A stretch of 26,721 nt of DNA from a virus. Location: positions 1 through 26,721 of the IMG/VR virus record IMGVR_UViG_3300032240_000801; one strand, written 5' to 3'. A model generated the notes under the pieces. It did no database searches. It was not told the DNA's origin and was given only the letters and a program-made list of their open reading frames with translations. Made by a program: the position numbers and the translations under genes. The number at the start of each line of letters is the position of its first letter. Within the stretch, counting starts at the first letter, position 1. Below, piece by piece: positions 15,673 through 22,913 of this stretch.

Positions 15673-15849
15673 CTAATTCCAATGTCTAATTACGCCTGCA
15701 ATAATAAAGCAGTTTGTTATTATATATGATAACACGATGGCAGTACGAATACAAGCAATTTTATCTGCTTCATTATCTGTACTACCTGTTTTTTCACCTA
15801 ATGCTTTGGCCCAAAGCCTCCACAAATATTTAATGATTCCGCTTCCCAT
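15673..15849 (-). CDS. Small conserved phage membrane protein
   Basis: The protein has 58 residues from MGSGIIKYLWRLWAKALGEK, with a C-terminal hydrophobic segment (TAIVLSYIITNCFIIAGVI) of one-span length. I recall KYLWRLWAKALGEK-type proteins in T4-like aquatic phages; function unknown. The start is uncertain. The ATG at 15849 lies inside the cupin gene with no clear ribosome site, and a GTG at 15858 or a start at about KYLW are alternatives. It overlaps the cupin end by 20 bases. Confidence 0.65.
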   Translation of the reverse strand: MGSGIIKYLWRLWAKALGEKTGSTDNEADKIACIRTAIVLSYIITNCFIIAGVIRHWN

Positions 15850-16171
15850 CAAACACACAATTGAATATTAGATTTTGTTCACCATCGTTAATTACACGAT
15901 GAAACGCACCGTCTGGAATTAGCACGATATCTCCAGAGGAAACGGCAAAGGGTTCGTCAGTTTCGTCGCCAACTACCATTTTTCCAGATCCTTGTACAAA
16001 GATATATACCTCTTCCTGTCCAGCATGTCTATGTCCACGAGTACTTTGCTCTCGATATAACTTTGTGCTACTCAGCACTAGGTTGTTTAAAGTCTTGTTA
16101 TCTTTAAGTAAGTAGGTTTCATTATCTTTTACAATGTCTCCTCCCACATCATGTATGTTGTATTTTTTCAT
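15830..16171 (-). CDS. Small single-domain cupin
   Basis: The protein has 113 residues from MKKYNIHDVGGDIV. Both cupin motifs are present: RGHRHAGQEEVYIFVQG (HxH...E) and GDIVLIPDGAFHRVIN (final H, then N). Together they give a 3-His/1-Glu metal site. Cupins of this size act as sugar isomerases, epimerases or dioxygenases, or simply bind ligands. With the epimerase and nucleotidyltransferase downstream, a sugar role is the best guess. The start is supported by AAGGAT before the ATG, which follows the upstream TAA by one base. Confidence 0.82.
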   Translation of the reverse strand: MKKYNIHDVGGDIVKDNETYLLKDNKTLNNLVLSSTKLYREQSTRGHRHAGQEEVYIFVQGSGKMVVGDETDEPFAVSSGDIVLIPDGAFHRVINDGEQNLIFNCVFDGKRNH

Positions 16172-16172
16172 T

Positions 16173-16703
16173 TTATCCTTCGTACGTAGCTGAATTAGCC
16201 CCATGCTCAAATACTTCAACAGATTTAATTTTTACGGTTGGGTTAATTGGATAACGCATGTCGCCACTAGCCAAAAGTTCAGCCATTTTGTCGTATGCCA
16301 TTTTGGCAAACATTTCACAGCCTACGCCTGGTACAATACGCAAATCACATAGTGCGCCACGCTGATATGGTTCTAGTGTATCAAATCCTTGATCACCATT
16401 ACCAGAACTTGGAATATTGCCCATATTAGCCATTCTTTGGAAGAAATCTAAATGAGGGTCGTCTTGAGCAATCACTAGGGTATGGTCAAACATATAGTCT
16501 GCCCATGCTTTGAATTCTTTAAGTCCACCAAAGTCCATACACCAGTTTTTGTCATCTAGTGTATCGCATTCAAATATCAGCTTGATGCCAATTGAGTAAC
16601 CATGTAGCGTCGAGCAGTGGCTGTGTTTGGCACGCCATTGTCTAAAACAGCATGATAAGCCGCGGTCGTTACCGTAAGTTTTTGTTGAGTAAAATTTTGC
16701 CAT
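16173..16703 (-). CDS. 6-pyruvoyl-tetrahydropterin synthase / QueD-like protein
   Basis: The protein has 176 residues, longer than the usual 120-140. Visible motifs are AKHSHCSTLHGYSIG (H27, C30, H34), WCMDFGGLKEF, FDHT (D73-H74), and a C-terminal EVFEHGANSATYE with the substrate-binding Glu. The family makes 6-carboxy- or 6-pyruvoyl-tetrahydropterin from dihydroneopterin triphosphate, en route to queuosine/7-deazaguanine or pterins. The usual zinc motif HGH reads HGY (Y36), so one His ligand is missing unless another residue replaces it. No other queuosine gene is in this window. It is the first gene after the promoter at 16777-16804 and has AAGGA 8 bases upstream. Confidence 0.8.
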   Translation of the reverse strand: MAKFYSTKTYGNDRGLSCCFRQWRAKHSHCSTLHGYSIGIKLIFECDTLDDKNWCMDFGGLKEFKAWADYMFDHTLVIAQDDPHLDFFQRMANMGNIPSSGNGDQGFDTLEPYQRGALCDLRIVPGVGCEMFAKMAYDKMAELLASGDMRYPINPTVKIKSVEVFEHGANSATYEG

Positions 16704-16726
16704 TGTTGTTTTCCTTTATGAACAAT

Positions 16727-16769
16727 GGCATGCAGAATTTATATTGCGGGATGAATGCCTGAGGCCGCA
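16727..16769 (-). promoter_or_regulatory. Possible 5' UTR pseudoknot before the QueD-like gene
   Basis: The leader is about 67 bases long from the promoter's expected +1. TGCGG (16769-16765) can pair with CCGCA (16749-16745). GGCAT inside that loop (16759-16755) can pair with ATGCC (16731-16727), just before the AAGGA binding site. This is an H-type pseudoknot layout. Both stems are only 5 bp, and I do not see the consensus of a known preQ1 riboswitch, so this is tentative. Confidence 0.25.
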
Positions 16770-16776
16770 TAGTATA

Positions 16777-16804
16777 ATTATACACTGCTATTTAACTAAG
16801 TCAA
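16777..16804 (-). promoter_or_regulatory. Sigma-70 promoter, TTGACT-16-TATAAT
   Basis: The minus strand has TTGACT at 16804-16799 and TATAAT at 16782-16777 with a 16-base spacer. It lies in the gap after the 104-residue membrane gene and would start RNA near 16770. It serves the QueD-like, cupin, nucleotidyltransferase, epimerase and oxygenase run. Confidence 0.75.
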
Positions 16805-17119
16805 TTACTTTGGTAGAGATTTTACATCTTCTCTAATTGCTTTGACTGACTCAACAATTTCAATCAGCACAACAGTTTCTTCTTCTCTGTGCTTTATTAA
16901 TTGACGAATTGTTCGCATAACCCAATACCACCATACTACACATAGTAGTATTCCACCCACGCCGATCGGCCACAGCAGGCCATTATTTGCCAGATGTCTA
17001 TTATCAAAAATAAGAACGTTAATAACCACAATTATAAATGCGCTTAATACAAGCCAAGCCTTACGTTCTGCCGTTAAATGTTTTAGTTCTTCTAGATGTC
17101 GTTTTAAAATATTGCCCAT
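16805..17119 (-). CDS. Two-span membrane protein, unknown function
   Basis: The protein has 104 residues. Two membrane helices are clear (AWLVLSAFIIVVINVLIF and LLWPIGVGGILLCVVWWYWV), with positively charged flanks placing both ends in the cytoplasm. The C-terminal part is helical and charged (EEETVVLIEIVESVKAIREDV), possibly a coiled coil. The two-span shape is common in holin-like and inner-membrane phage proteins, but no family is recognised. Its binding site GGGAG lies in the 3' arm of a 10-bp hairpin. Confidence 0.75.
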   Translation of the reverse strand: MGNILKRHLEELKHLTAERKAWLVLSAFIIVVINVLIFDNRHLANNGLLWPIGVGGILLCVVWWYWVMRTIRQLIKHREEETVVLIEIVESVKAIREDVKSLPK

Positions 17120-17125
17120 AATGAT

Positions 17126-17165
17126 TCTCCCATAAGTGAAAATATTTAATTACTTTTATGGGAGA
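17126..17165 (-). promoter_or_regulatory. Hairpin covering the ribosome binding site of the two-span membrane gene
   Basis: A perfect 10-bp inverted repeat (TCTCCCATAA at 17126-17135, TTATGGGAGA at 17156-17165) fills the gap after clpP. In minus-strand RNA the downstream arm contains GGGAG six to seven bases before the ATG at 17119, so pairing would block translation from read-through RNA. The loop reads ATTAAATA on the minus strand, resembling a late promoter core; RNA started there would lack the upstream arm. T4 uses this design for some genes (e, soc, 49). Confidence 0.5.
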
Positions 17166-17179
17166 GTTTTATTGTGAGT

Positions 17180-17764
17180 TTATCGCTTTTCTACAATTTT
17201 ATCACACAGGCCATATGCCAGTGCTTCTTCAGCACTCATGAATGTATCACGATCCATATCACGTTCAAAATCTTGATATGTCTTGCCTGCTGTATTGTGT
17301 TTAACATACAACTCAGTCAACATTGTTTTCATCTTGGTAATTTCTTGATATTGAATAGCAATGTCACTTTGCATACCGCGAGCGCCGCCACTGGGTTGGT
17401 GAATCATATGACGAGCATATGGCAACATATAACGCTTGTCAGGATGCCCAGCCTGCGCTAGGAAACTGCCCATGCTACACGCTTGCCCAATAACATATGT
17501 ACACACATCTGGTTTAACAAACTGCATTACATCATAAATGCCCATGCCGCTGGTAATAACACCGCCAGGACTGTTGATATAAAAGTGAATATCTTTCTCG
17601 CTGTCTGCGCTTTCCAAATGCAACATCTGTGCAATGACCAAACTGGCACTGGCATCATCAACTGGTCCGTTTAAGAACACAATGCGCTCATTGAGCAAAC
17701 GACTAAAAATATCAAAGGCACGTTCGCCTTGTCCGGTCTTTTCGACTACCATTGGTACTAACAT
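17180..17764 (-). CDS. clpP: ClpP-family serine protease
   Basis: The protein has 194 residues, normal ClpP length. Catalytic S97 lies in GQACSMGSF and H122 in MIHQPSGG; the acidic member lies in ERDMDRDTF (D173 by alignment, D171 as alternative). INSPGG (64-69) and the C-terminal YGLCDKI are also typical. ClpP forms a barrel and needs a ClpA/X-type ATPase. No such ATPase is in the window, so it may use the host's or act in head maturation. The start overlaps the upstream stop. I would expect an early or middle gene, because it lies in the run driven from 22865-22893. Confidence 0.92.
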   Translation of the reverse strand: MLVPMVVEKTGQGERAFDIFSRLLNERIVFLNGPVDDASASLVIAQMLHLESADSEKDIHFYINSPGGVITSGMGIYDVMQFVKPDVCTYVIGQACSMGSFLAQAGHPDKRYMLPYARHMIHQPSGGARGMQSDIAIQYQEITKMKTMLTELYVKHNTAGKTYQDFERDMDRDTFMSAEEALAYGLCDKIVEKR

Positions 17765-18201
17765 TATTGAACCTTTTCGTAAGTTTGATTAAAAATATCT
17801 TTTTTGACCACACCGTAGTCGTTAGGGCCATGACGTACTAAAACGTCCTCCCCTGGATTATAGTGTAACTTTTCACCCCAGCTGGTGTCAACAGTTCCGG
17901 AGCGATCAGCTACCTTGGCCATTTTAATGATCTTCTTGGGAGTACATACACCATTGCCCAAATCATCTTTAAGTTCTTTAAAACGTTCTGGACTGATAGG
18001 ATACTGCTCGCCCTTGGGTCCAGTCATGATATAAAACCCTGCTGGATACTTAACTGGTCCTTCCAGTGTTTGGATAGTTCCTGGTGCTTGAGCAATCTCA
18101 TACTTTTCTTGAGCAGGTCGCTTGTAGGCTTGGAAGCCATCATTGAACCAATCGTCAGTAATGCCTTCCATTGATTCAATTATGTTAATATATTCTTTCA
18201 T
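17764..18201 (-). CDS. Conserved phage protein of unknown function
   Basis: The protein has 145 residues. Its middle and C-terminal parts look conserved: [73 protein letters not shown]. The end resembles 'PGDYGVV'-type beta domains of small-molecule-modifying proteins, but no catalytic motif is evident. It sits between clpP and the next conserved phage gene, sharing a base with each start. Confidence 0.7.
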   Translation of the reverse strand: MKEYINIIESMEGITDDWFNDGFQAYKRPAQEKYEIAQAPGTIQTLEGPVKYPAGFYIMTGPKGEQYPISPERFKELKDDLGNGVCTPKKIIKMAKVADRSGTVDTSWGEKLHYNPGEDVLVRHGPNDYGVVKKDIFNQTYEKVQ

Positions 18202-18623
18202 TAAAAATCATCCTTTAAAATTTTTTCAGATTTAGCCAAACCTGCAACGATTTGGAATTGTTGCCATGCACGTTGTACAGCAGGATTACTTTCAAGTTCC
18301 TCAGCTGGCAAACTTGCTTCTAACCAGTAGTAAGGCATTCTGGTCGGGTGAGCACCAAACTGACGGGGCTGATGCAGTCTGCCAGTATCATACAGCTCGA
18401 TACTTATTTTTCGAAACTTTTCTTCGTCCGCATCTTCATAACTAGCCCACTCAGGATTGCTCCAGGGACTGTAGCCGTGATAACCGGCCCAAATGCCTTC
18501 CCATTGCTCATCGTTGTGAGGATCAAAATCTGTACGAGCAATGACAACTAACACATCCGTAAGGTCGACTTTTCCGTCAACAATGTCTCGAATGCAACGG
18601 CTATAACTAAGTCCGATTTTCAT
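18201..18623 (-). CDS. Conserved phage protein of unknown function
   Basis: The protein has 140 residues, beginning MKIGLSYSRCIRDIVDGKVD. Distinctive segments are VLVVIARTDFDP, ELYDTGRLHQPRQFGAHPTRMPYYWLE, and a helical end NPAVQRAWQQFQIVAGLAKSE that resembles the end of the protein at 12607-13068. I recall relatives in many T4-like phages with no assigned role. The gene overlaps the upstream membrane gene by 17 bases. Confidence 0.75.
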   Translation of the reverse strand: MKIGLSYSRCIRDIVDGKVDLTDVLVVIARTDFDPHNDEQWEGIWAGYHGYSPWSNPEWASYEDADEEKFRKISIELYDTGRLHQPRQFGAHPTRMPYYWLEASLPAEELESNPAVQRAWQQFQIVAGLAKSEKILKDDF

Positions 18624-18801
18624 CTTTATTTTCCATTCTAAGTTTACGACATTCCTGCTTTACTTCAATAGGTATGTCTGGGCTAATTTCTGCAATATCG
18701 CAGTTATACATAACGCCGTGCCGTGGCATCATAGTTGCTAACCAAATACCAAATACTAAACATATAACGGCAATTATAATTTCTCTATATACCTGTTTCA
18801 T
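18607..18801 (-). CDS. Small one-span membrane protein
   Basis: The protein has 64 residues. An N-terminal membrane helix (IIIAVICLVFGIWLATM) is followed by YNCDIAEISPDIPIEVKQECRKLR, with two Cys and an acidic, Pro-containing segment. The latter segment is familiar from small T4-like phage proteins of unknown function. No clear Shine-Dalgarno site; translation is probably coupled to the overlapping upstream gene (17 bases). Confidence 0.7.
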   Translation of the reverse strand: MKQVYREIIIAVICLVFGIWLATMMPRHGVMYNCDIAEISPDIPIEVKQECRKLRMENKDENRT

Positions 18802-18937
18802 TATTTTTTTTATCTTGTGCTTTAAATAATGTTTCTAAATCTCTAATACGACTCAATAATTTTTGACCAGCAATAGCGTGACGCCATGCTTCCATATGAA
18901 GTTCTTCTAATAAAGCATTACGAGTTTTCTTGTCCAT
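18785..18937 (-). CDS. Small helical protein, 50 residues
   Basis: This short open frame starts MDKKTRNALLEELHMEAWRH and continues AIAGQKLLSRIRDLETLFKAQDKKNNETGI. It is helical and charged, with a likely coiled coil at residues ~20-42. The ATG has AGGA about 7 bases upstream. It fills what would otherwise be a 116-base gap and overlaps both neighbours by about 20 bases, as is usual in this run. No family recognised. Confidence 0.65.
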   Translation of the reverse strand: MDKKTRNALLEELHMEAWRHAIAGQKLLSRIRDLETLFKAQDKKNNETGI

Positions 18938-19190
18938 GTTGTTTTCCTAAGTCGTATTCCTTAACCATTTTATAAAGAGGATCAAATGGTTCCCCTTTAC
19001 GCTCTATAATATCCGGACGGCTATCTGCCAACATACTTAAATAGTACTCATCTGGAAAATGCCTTAATACACCAAGTGCTCTACGTCGAATTTCTTTGGA
19101 AACCCTGGGAGTTTTCTTAGGATCCAACAAATCTTCACAAAAGCTCTTAGCATACATTATAGCACGATATCGTTCGTCGGGCAAGGTCAT
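18918..19190 (-). CDS. BPSL0761-like small protein
   Basis: The protein has 90 residues from MTLPDERYRAIMYAKSFCED. The order 'MTxPDERxRAxxYAxxF', LLDPKKTPRVSKEIRRRALGVLRHFP and a final acidic segment resemble the BPSL0761 family of bacterial and phage proteins, as far as I recall it. Function is unknown; it is all-helical and basic in the middle. The start overlaps the zinc-ribbon gene by ATGA. Confidence 0.7.
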   Translation of the reverse strand: MTLPDERYRAIMYAKSFCEDLLDPKKTPRVSKEIRRRALGVLRHFPDEYYLSMLADSRPDIIERKGEPFDPLYKMVKEYDLGKQHGQENS

Positions 19191-19705
19191 TCTTCAAATC
19201 CTTCTTTCAAAAGTTTTGCCTGTTCACGTTCTTCTTGGTACTGCTTATATTTTTCTGCACGTTTGTCCTCGCATGGTTCGCAGATAGTTTTAATCCAACC
19301 ACCACCTTTACGCTCACCAGGGTTACCGCACGATTCACAAGTACAGCCACTCATGCTTTCTGCCATAGTAACCATACCGCTGATATAGTCATCACCACCT
19401 GTGTAGTAGAAGCGTAATGTGCCAAACTTTTCCTTAACTTGATCCAATGTTACTTGTGGTACCAGTTCAGGAACTTCTCTAAGTTCATCGGGGTGTTCCT
19501 TGTTCCATTCTATAGCCCAGTTATGCTGTTTTTGTTTCCAATCAATGTGATGCTGAATATTGCCCATGAGCTGATCTAAAATATTGAACCAACCATCACC
19601 ACATTCAAAACCCCAACACATACAAGTTTCTTTCATGTCCTTGTTACGGTTGACCATCATCTTTGGATACTTCTCGCACAACAACTTATCTAGTTCTTGT
19701 TTCAT
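19187..19705 (-). CDS. Phage protein with C-terminal zinc ribbon
   Basis: The protein has 172 residues. The N-terminal half includes CMCWGFECGDGWFNILDQL. The middle has VKEKFGTLRFYYTGGDD. Residues ~120-145 hold a zinc-ribbon-like CTCESCGNPGERKGGG and CEPC, i.e. two CxxC pairs. A Lys/Glu-rich helix ends the protein. Similar proteins are common in phages and remain unassigned; nucleic-acid or protein binding is likely. It overlaps both neighbours by ATGA. Confidence 0.75.
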   Translation of the reverse strand: MKQELDKLLCEKYPKMMVNRNKDMKETCMCWGFECGDGWFNILDQLMGNIQHHIDWKQKQHNWAIEWNKEHPDELREVPELVPQVTLDQVKEKFGTLRFYYTGGDDYISGMVTMAESMSGCTCESCGNPGERKGGGWIKTICEPCEDKRAEKYKQYQEEREQAKLLKEGFEE

Positions 19706-19956
19706 TTTATCTCATCCGACGTTTCTGGAAAGTGGCTGATAATCAAATCCAATGCCGCAATAGTCTGTATGTTAATGCCCACATCTTCTGGATGCATCCA
19801 ATACCCGTCTGGGTTACTATCGCTTTTGGGATTCTTTTTCCACTGCTTCAATTCTTTCTTCAAATAGGCACGGTAGTCTTTTAAATTAAGGCTAGTGATA
19901 CGATCTGCGGTTTCACCATCAATCCATTGATATGGCTTGTGCTTACTCTTGCTCAT
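19702..19956 (-). CDS. Small basic phage protein, unknown function
   Basis: The protein has 84 residues from MSKSKHKPYQWIDGETADRI. The ATG at 19956 was chosen because GAGG lies six bases upstream; a GTG four codons earlier has none. The middle is basic (YRAYLKKELKQWKKNPKS) and the end is helical (GINIQTIAALDLIISHFPE). It overlaps the end of the two-span membrane gene by 14 bases. No family recognised. Confidence 0.65.
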   Translation of the reverse strand: MSKSKHKPYQWIDGETADRITSLNLKDYRAYLKKELKQWKKNPKSDSNPDGYWMHPEDVGINIQTIAALDLIISHFPETSDEIK

Positions 19957-20416
19957 CGAGACCCTCACTTAACAAGTCACGATACGATTCTAACAGTTTA
20001 ATCATACTGTCAATGCCAGCGGCATTCATAGTAATTTCGCTGTAACCCATTTGGAAACTAACACGATTGTTGTTGGTCAGTCCTAGACGATAGTATGTAT
20101 GCACAGGCTTCTCTGGTTCAGGTGCTGGCTCAACATACGGAACTGGTTTAGGCTGTTCTGGAAACGGAACAACATTGCTAGGTGTCTTATCTTTTTTCAT
20201 CCAATCAAACATTTTTATATCCCATTCTACATCTAAGTTAAAATATCTACCAACTGGCGGAACTGCAAAGGGTAGAGCTAGTGCAACGATCCAAATAATC
20301 TGCAACACTTCTGTTGGTACTGCTTTATAGTATACAGCAAAAGTAAGTCCTGTTACAAGATAAATGAACGAACACCAGAACAAATAGTATCCACCTGTAC
20401 GTCCAAATATCTTCAT
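19943..20416 (-). CDS. Membrane protein with soluble C-terminal domain
   Basis: The protein has 157 residues. Two membrane segments lie at residues ~10-30 (YYLFWCSFIYLVTGLTFAVY) and ~38-54 (LQIIWIVALALPFAVPP). A Pro/Glu-rich linker follows (residues ~84-103), then a soluble domain HTYYRLGLTNNNRVSFQMGY with a C-terminal helix. This linker arrangement puts the soluble domain away from the membrane. I recall similar proteins in T4-like phages; function unknown. AAGGA lies five bases before the ATG. Confidence 0.72.
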   Translation of the reverse strand: MKIFGRTGGYYLFWCSFIYLVTGLTFAVYYKAVPTEVLQIIWIVALALPFAVPPVGRYFNLDVEWDIKMFDWMKKDKTPSNVVPFPEQPKPVPYVEPAPEPEKPVHTYYRLGLTNNNRVSFQMGYSEITMNAAGIDSMIKLLESYRDLLSEGLDEQE

Positions 20417-20417
20417 A

Positions 20418-20987
20418 TTAGTCCTTGTTGTGTGATTCTACAAAATTCTGAGCATCTTCTTTTGTTAGACGCCCAGCGTTAACTTCTTCAATAGCGTATC
20501 GCAACGCTTCTTCAACTAGCGCATTAAATGTGATATCACGTTCATGAGCTAGTTTCATGTATTGTAACAGTTCCTCATCCGAAAAGTCAACTGGAACGGA
20601 AACTCGAGTATCGTAATCTTCGCCGTCTCGAATAGCCAAACATTTTTGGATAAAGTCGTCATCTACATCCAAATCAATATAGGCAATGTCGTCCCAGGCT
20701 TGATTCAAATCAACTCCCAGTTCCACAGCTTCTTTACGATGCTTTTTCTTCTTGTCTTCAGCAACCATACGGTATGCACGATCATTAGTGTAGTCACATA
20801 CACTTACTTCGTATACCTTTTGAGTTTTGGTGCTGAACACAATGCTAAAACTGTATCCTCCCTTGCCATGGACTCCATTCCAGCTGTCCAAACAATAGGC
20901 ATTAGGTCCATAACACTGCCAACCATAATCACCACCTTCGGTGATTTTGTAGCCAACCAATTCCATCCACTCTTTCATTGTAATCAC
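20418..20987 (-). CDS. Protein with C-terminal ribbon-helix-helix-like domain
   Basis: The protein has 189 residues. The C-terminal part (DTRVSVPVDFSDEELLQYMK, then AHERDITFNALVEEALRYAI) has the strand-helix-helix pattern of Arc/MetJ-type DNA-binding proteins. The N-terminal ~120 residues are a beta-rich domain (WMELVGYKITEGGDYGWQCY; GGYSFSIVFSTKTQKVYEVSV). GTG at 20987 is the preferred start: GGAG lies seven bases upstream and it overlaps the previous stop as GTGA. An ATG three codons later is the alternative. It may be a regulator. Confidence 0.7.
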   Translation of the reverse strand: MITMKEWMELVGYKITEGGDYGWQCYGPNAYCLDSWNGVHGKGGYSFSIVFSTKTQKVYEVSVCDYTNDRAYRMVAEDKKKKHRKEAVELGVDLNQAWDDIAYIDLDVDDDFIQKCLAIRDGEDYDTRVSVPVDFSDEELLQYMKLAHERDITFNALVEEALRYAIEEVNAGRLTKEDAQNFVESHNKD

Positions 20988-21340
20988 TTTACATCTCCAG
21001 TTACAAGTTTACCTTCTTTGATAGTACGCATTAGGTTTTTATTGCGTTCCTTTTGTTCAGCCTTGGCACGTTTGGCATCGTCACTCAGCTTCAACATCAT
21101 ATCGTATTCACGAGCCCAGCGTACACCGTGTAGCCAAGTTTCCAATCCTTCTATGCTACCTACATACAGTTCAGCATCTCGACTGTAAATTGGCAATGCA
21201 TTAGGGTCTTTTGGCTTAAGACTCAGAGCACCGTGGTCGTCACTCCAATCACTATGTTTACTTTTGGCAAACTTAAAACCTAGCTTGTCAATTTGTTCTT
21301 CAAGTCGACGAACTCGTTCAATTGTATTCCACCCAGCCAT
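20984..21340 (-). CDS. Conserved phage protein of unknown function
   Basis: The protein has 118 residues from MAGWNTIERVRRLEEQIDKL. The start at 21340 has AGGAG seven bases upstream. The N-terminal helix is coiled-coil-like (ERVRRLEEQIDKLGFKFAK). The middle has LSLKPKDPNALPIYSRDAEL and the end is a basic helix (DDAKRAKAEQKERNKNLMR). It follows the zinc-ribbon gene by two bases and overlaps the next gene by four. No function can be assigned. Confidence 0.68.
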   Translation of the reverse strand: MAGWNTIERVRRLEEQIDKLGFKFAKSKHSDWSDDHGALSLKPKDPNALPIYSRDAELYVGSIEGLETWLHGVRWAREYDMMLKLSDDAKRAKAEQKERNKNLMRTIKEGKLVTGDVK

Positions 21341-21342
21341 AA

Positions 21343-21627
21343 TCAATCTCCTGAATCAATTTCAAAACGTTCATCACAGTGTATACAAGTATACTCTGTC
21401 AAACACCGTCCCACTGTTTTACTTTGGTACACATGAGTACATGGTACATCTTCTTTGTTTAATCTAACTTCCCCAGTTGGACGACCAAACATATACTGGC
21501 CACCACAGTTACGACATTCAACAGTATCAGTTTCTTTGTCGTAGCCTGCGATAACACTTTTGTATTTGCTGTCGCCTGCAGGAACTCTTTTTAACCCGTT
21601 ACAAACTGGGCAAGTACCTTTGATCAT
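21343..21627 (-). CDS. Zinc-ribbon protein with DnaJ-like CxxCxG motifs
   Basis: The protein has 94 residues. CPVCNG (6-11) and CRNCGG (38-43) form one zinc site resembling DnaJ zinc-finger motifs. A second set includes C63-T-H, C75 and CIHC near the end. It probably binds one or two zinc ions and a protein or nucleic acid partner. The start overlaps the upstream gene by ATGA. Confidence 0.72.
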   Translation of the reverse strand: MIKGTCPVCNGLKRVPAGDSKYKSVIAGYDKETDTVECRNCGGQYMFGRPTGEVRLNKEDVPCTHVYQSKTVGRCLTEYTCIHCDERFEIDSGD

Positions 21628-22829
21628 TTAAACACCTTCAACAACACAATTTCTTCATTCAACCGACCATTCATAATAGTCTCTGTACTCTTAATTTTAC
21701 TGAACCAAGTCTCGACACGCTTTTGCGTATTTTGTTCTTTGAACTCTTTGAGTTGAACATCGGGTTTACGCAAAGTCTTTTGGAAACTTTTCTCTGTAAA
21801 GTTAGTAATAGTAGTGCCTTTGATAGCAAGACCTGAACTGTTAAGACTGGTGTAAACACCAATCTTACGTGTCTTAGTATTGTAAATTACCAAACCTTGA
21901 GCACCAACAATTTGTGCTGGCGGCACACTGGTAATTCCCAATTTGTCGTCACCAGTCTTGAACTTAACTTTGGCAACTAACTTCTCAGCTGGCACAATTT
22001 TCTTAGCACGTGGCTTCTTAGTCAGTTTTGCTTCTGCGGCAATTTGATCACAAGCAACCATAATGCTGTCGTAAAACTCAATCAGCTTTTTAACATTCTT
22101 ACGTGCCACATGACTGTAGGCTTCACGCAACTGTTCGTCAGCATTTCCACTGGCCAACTCAAGCAATTCTTCATGACCACGCTTAAAGTAAGCCTTGATA
22201 AAACGGGCGTGTGCGGCTTTGGCACCTTTACCACGCAACAAATTAGTCATTTTAAATGCTTTGGGATCAAATGCATCTGGATCTGTAATCCAGCTGTCGA
22301 TGGCATAGTCAATTTCTTCACTCATGTCACCAGAGGCATCTTTCAAACGATCTTGAATAGTAACAACGGGAGCCACTGCCTTGACAGCTTTGACTTCTTC
22401 TACTTTTTCAATATCATATTTGCCAGCCTCGATAACATCATTAATACTTTTTGTTAAGTATTCGCTGAAGCTACGACCATTGTTCCAATCTGTATGATTG
22501 TCTGGCATACCTTTGATTAGACATGCGGCAATTGAGCCCATGGTCAAATTGCAACGCCAATCTTGTGTTTTCTTAAATGCAGTAATGTCTGCCTTGTCCT
22601 TGCCTGCACGACCCATCCAGTCGATAACTTTTGGCTTAAGGTCCTTTGCAGAACTTTCCAAACGATACCAGTTCATTGCAGAACGGTATTTGGAGCCAAA
22701 CTGTTCGCCAGTCAAGCCTTCAACATCATCCCACTTGGGACTGTGATCCTTGCGGGCGTTTTCTCTAATACTTTGGGAAGTGATTCGTTTAGTTTTGGGT
22801 TTAATTTTAACCCCTGCAACTGTAGCCAT
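21624..22829 (-). CDS. Large conserved phage protein, first gene after an early promoter
   Basis: The protein has 401 residues, beginning MATVAGVKIKPKTKRITSQS. It has conserved-looking segments SPKWDDVEGLTGEQF, SAMNWYRLESSAKDLKPKVI, WRCNLTMGSIAACLIKGMP, DPDAFDPKAFKMTNLLRGKGAKAAH, QLREAYSHVARKNVKKLIEF, and a beta-rich C-terminal part. The middle is Lys-rich (KLTKKPRAKKIVPAEKLVAK). I recall similar proteins in T4-like aquatic phages, without function. AGGAG lies six bases before the ATG, and the promoter at 22865-22893 leaves a leader of about 28 bases, suggesting strong early expression. Confidence 0.78.
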   Translation of the reverse strand: MATVAGVKIKPKTKRITSQSIRENARKDHSPKWDDVEGLTGEQFGSKYRSAMNWYRLESSAKDLKPKVIDWMGRAGKDKADITAFKKTQDWRCNLTMGSIAACLIKGMPDNHTDWNNGRSFSEYLTKSINDVIEAGKYDIEKVEEVKAVKAVAPVVTIQDRLKDASGDMSEEIDYAIDSWITDPDAFDPKAFKMTNLLRGKGAKAAHARFIKAYFKRGHEELLELASGNADEQLREAYSHVARKNVKKLIEFYDSIMVACDQIAAEAKLTKKPRAKKIVPAEKLVAKVKFKTGDDKLGITSVPPAQIVGAQGLVIYNTKTRKIGVYTSLNSSGLAIKGTTITNFTEKSFQKTLRKPDVQLKEFKEQNTQKRVETWFSKIKSTETIMNGRLNEEIVLLKVFK

Positions 22830-22864
22830 TGTGTGCTCCTTGATTGTGTTTAAGCAATGTAGTT

Positions 22865-22893
22865 ATTATACTATCATTTGAATAGGAAGTCAA
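22865..22893 (-). promoter_or_regulatory. Sigma-70 promoter, TTGACT-17-TATAAT
   Basis: The minus strand has TTGACT at 22893-22888 and TATAAT at 22870-22865 with an ideal 17-base spacer. RNA would start near 22858, 28 bases before the AGGAG-preceded ATG at 22829. It lies in a true intergenic gap and would drive the long run down to 16805. Confidence 0.85.
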
Positions 22894-22913
22894 GCGAATT
22901 TTGAACAGATAAT

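Noticed and set aside
16704-16770. Known preQ1 riboswitch upstream of the QueD-like gene
   Set aside because: The base pattern of the known preQ1 classes is not visible; only a generic possible pseudoknot is kept as a tentative finding.
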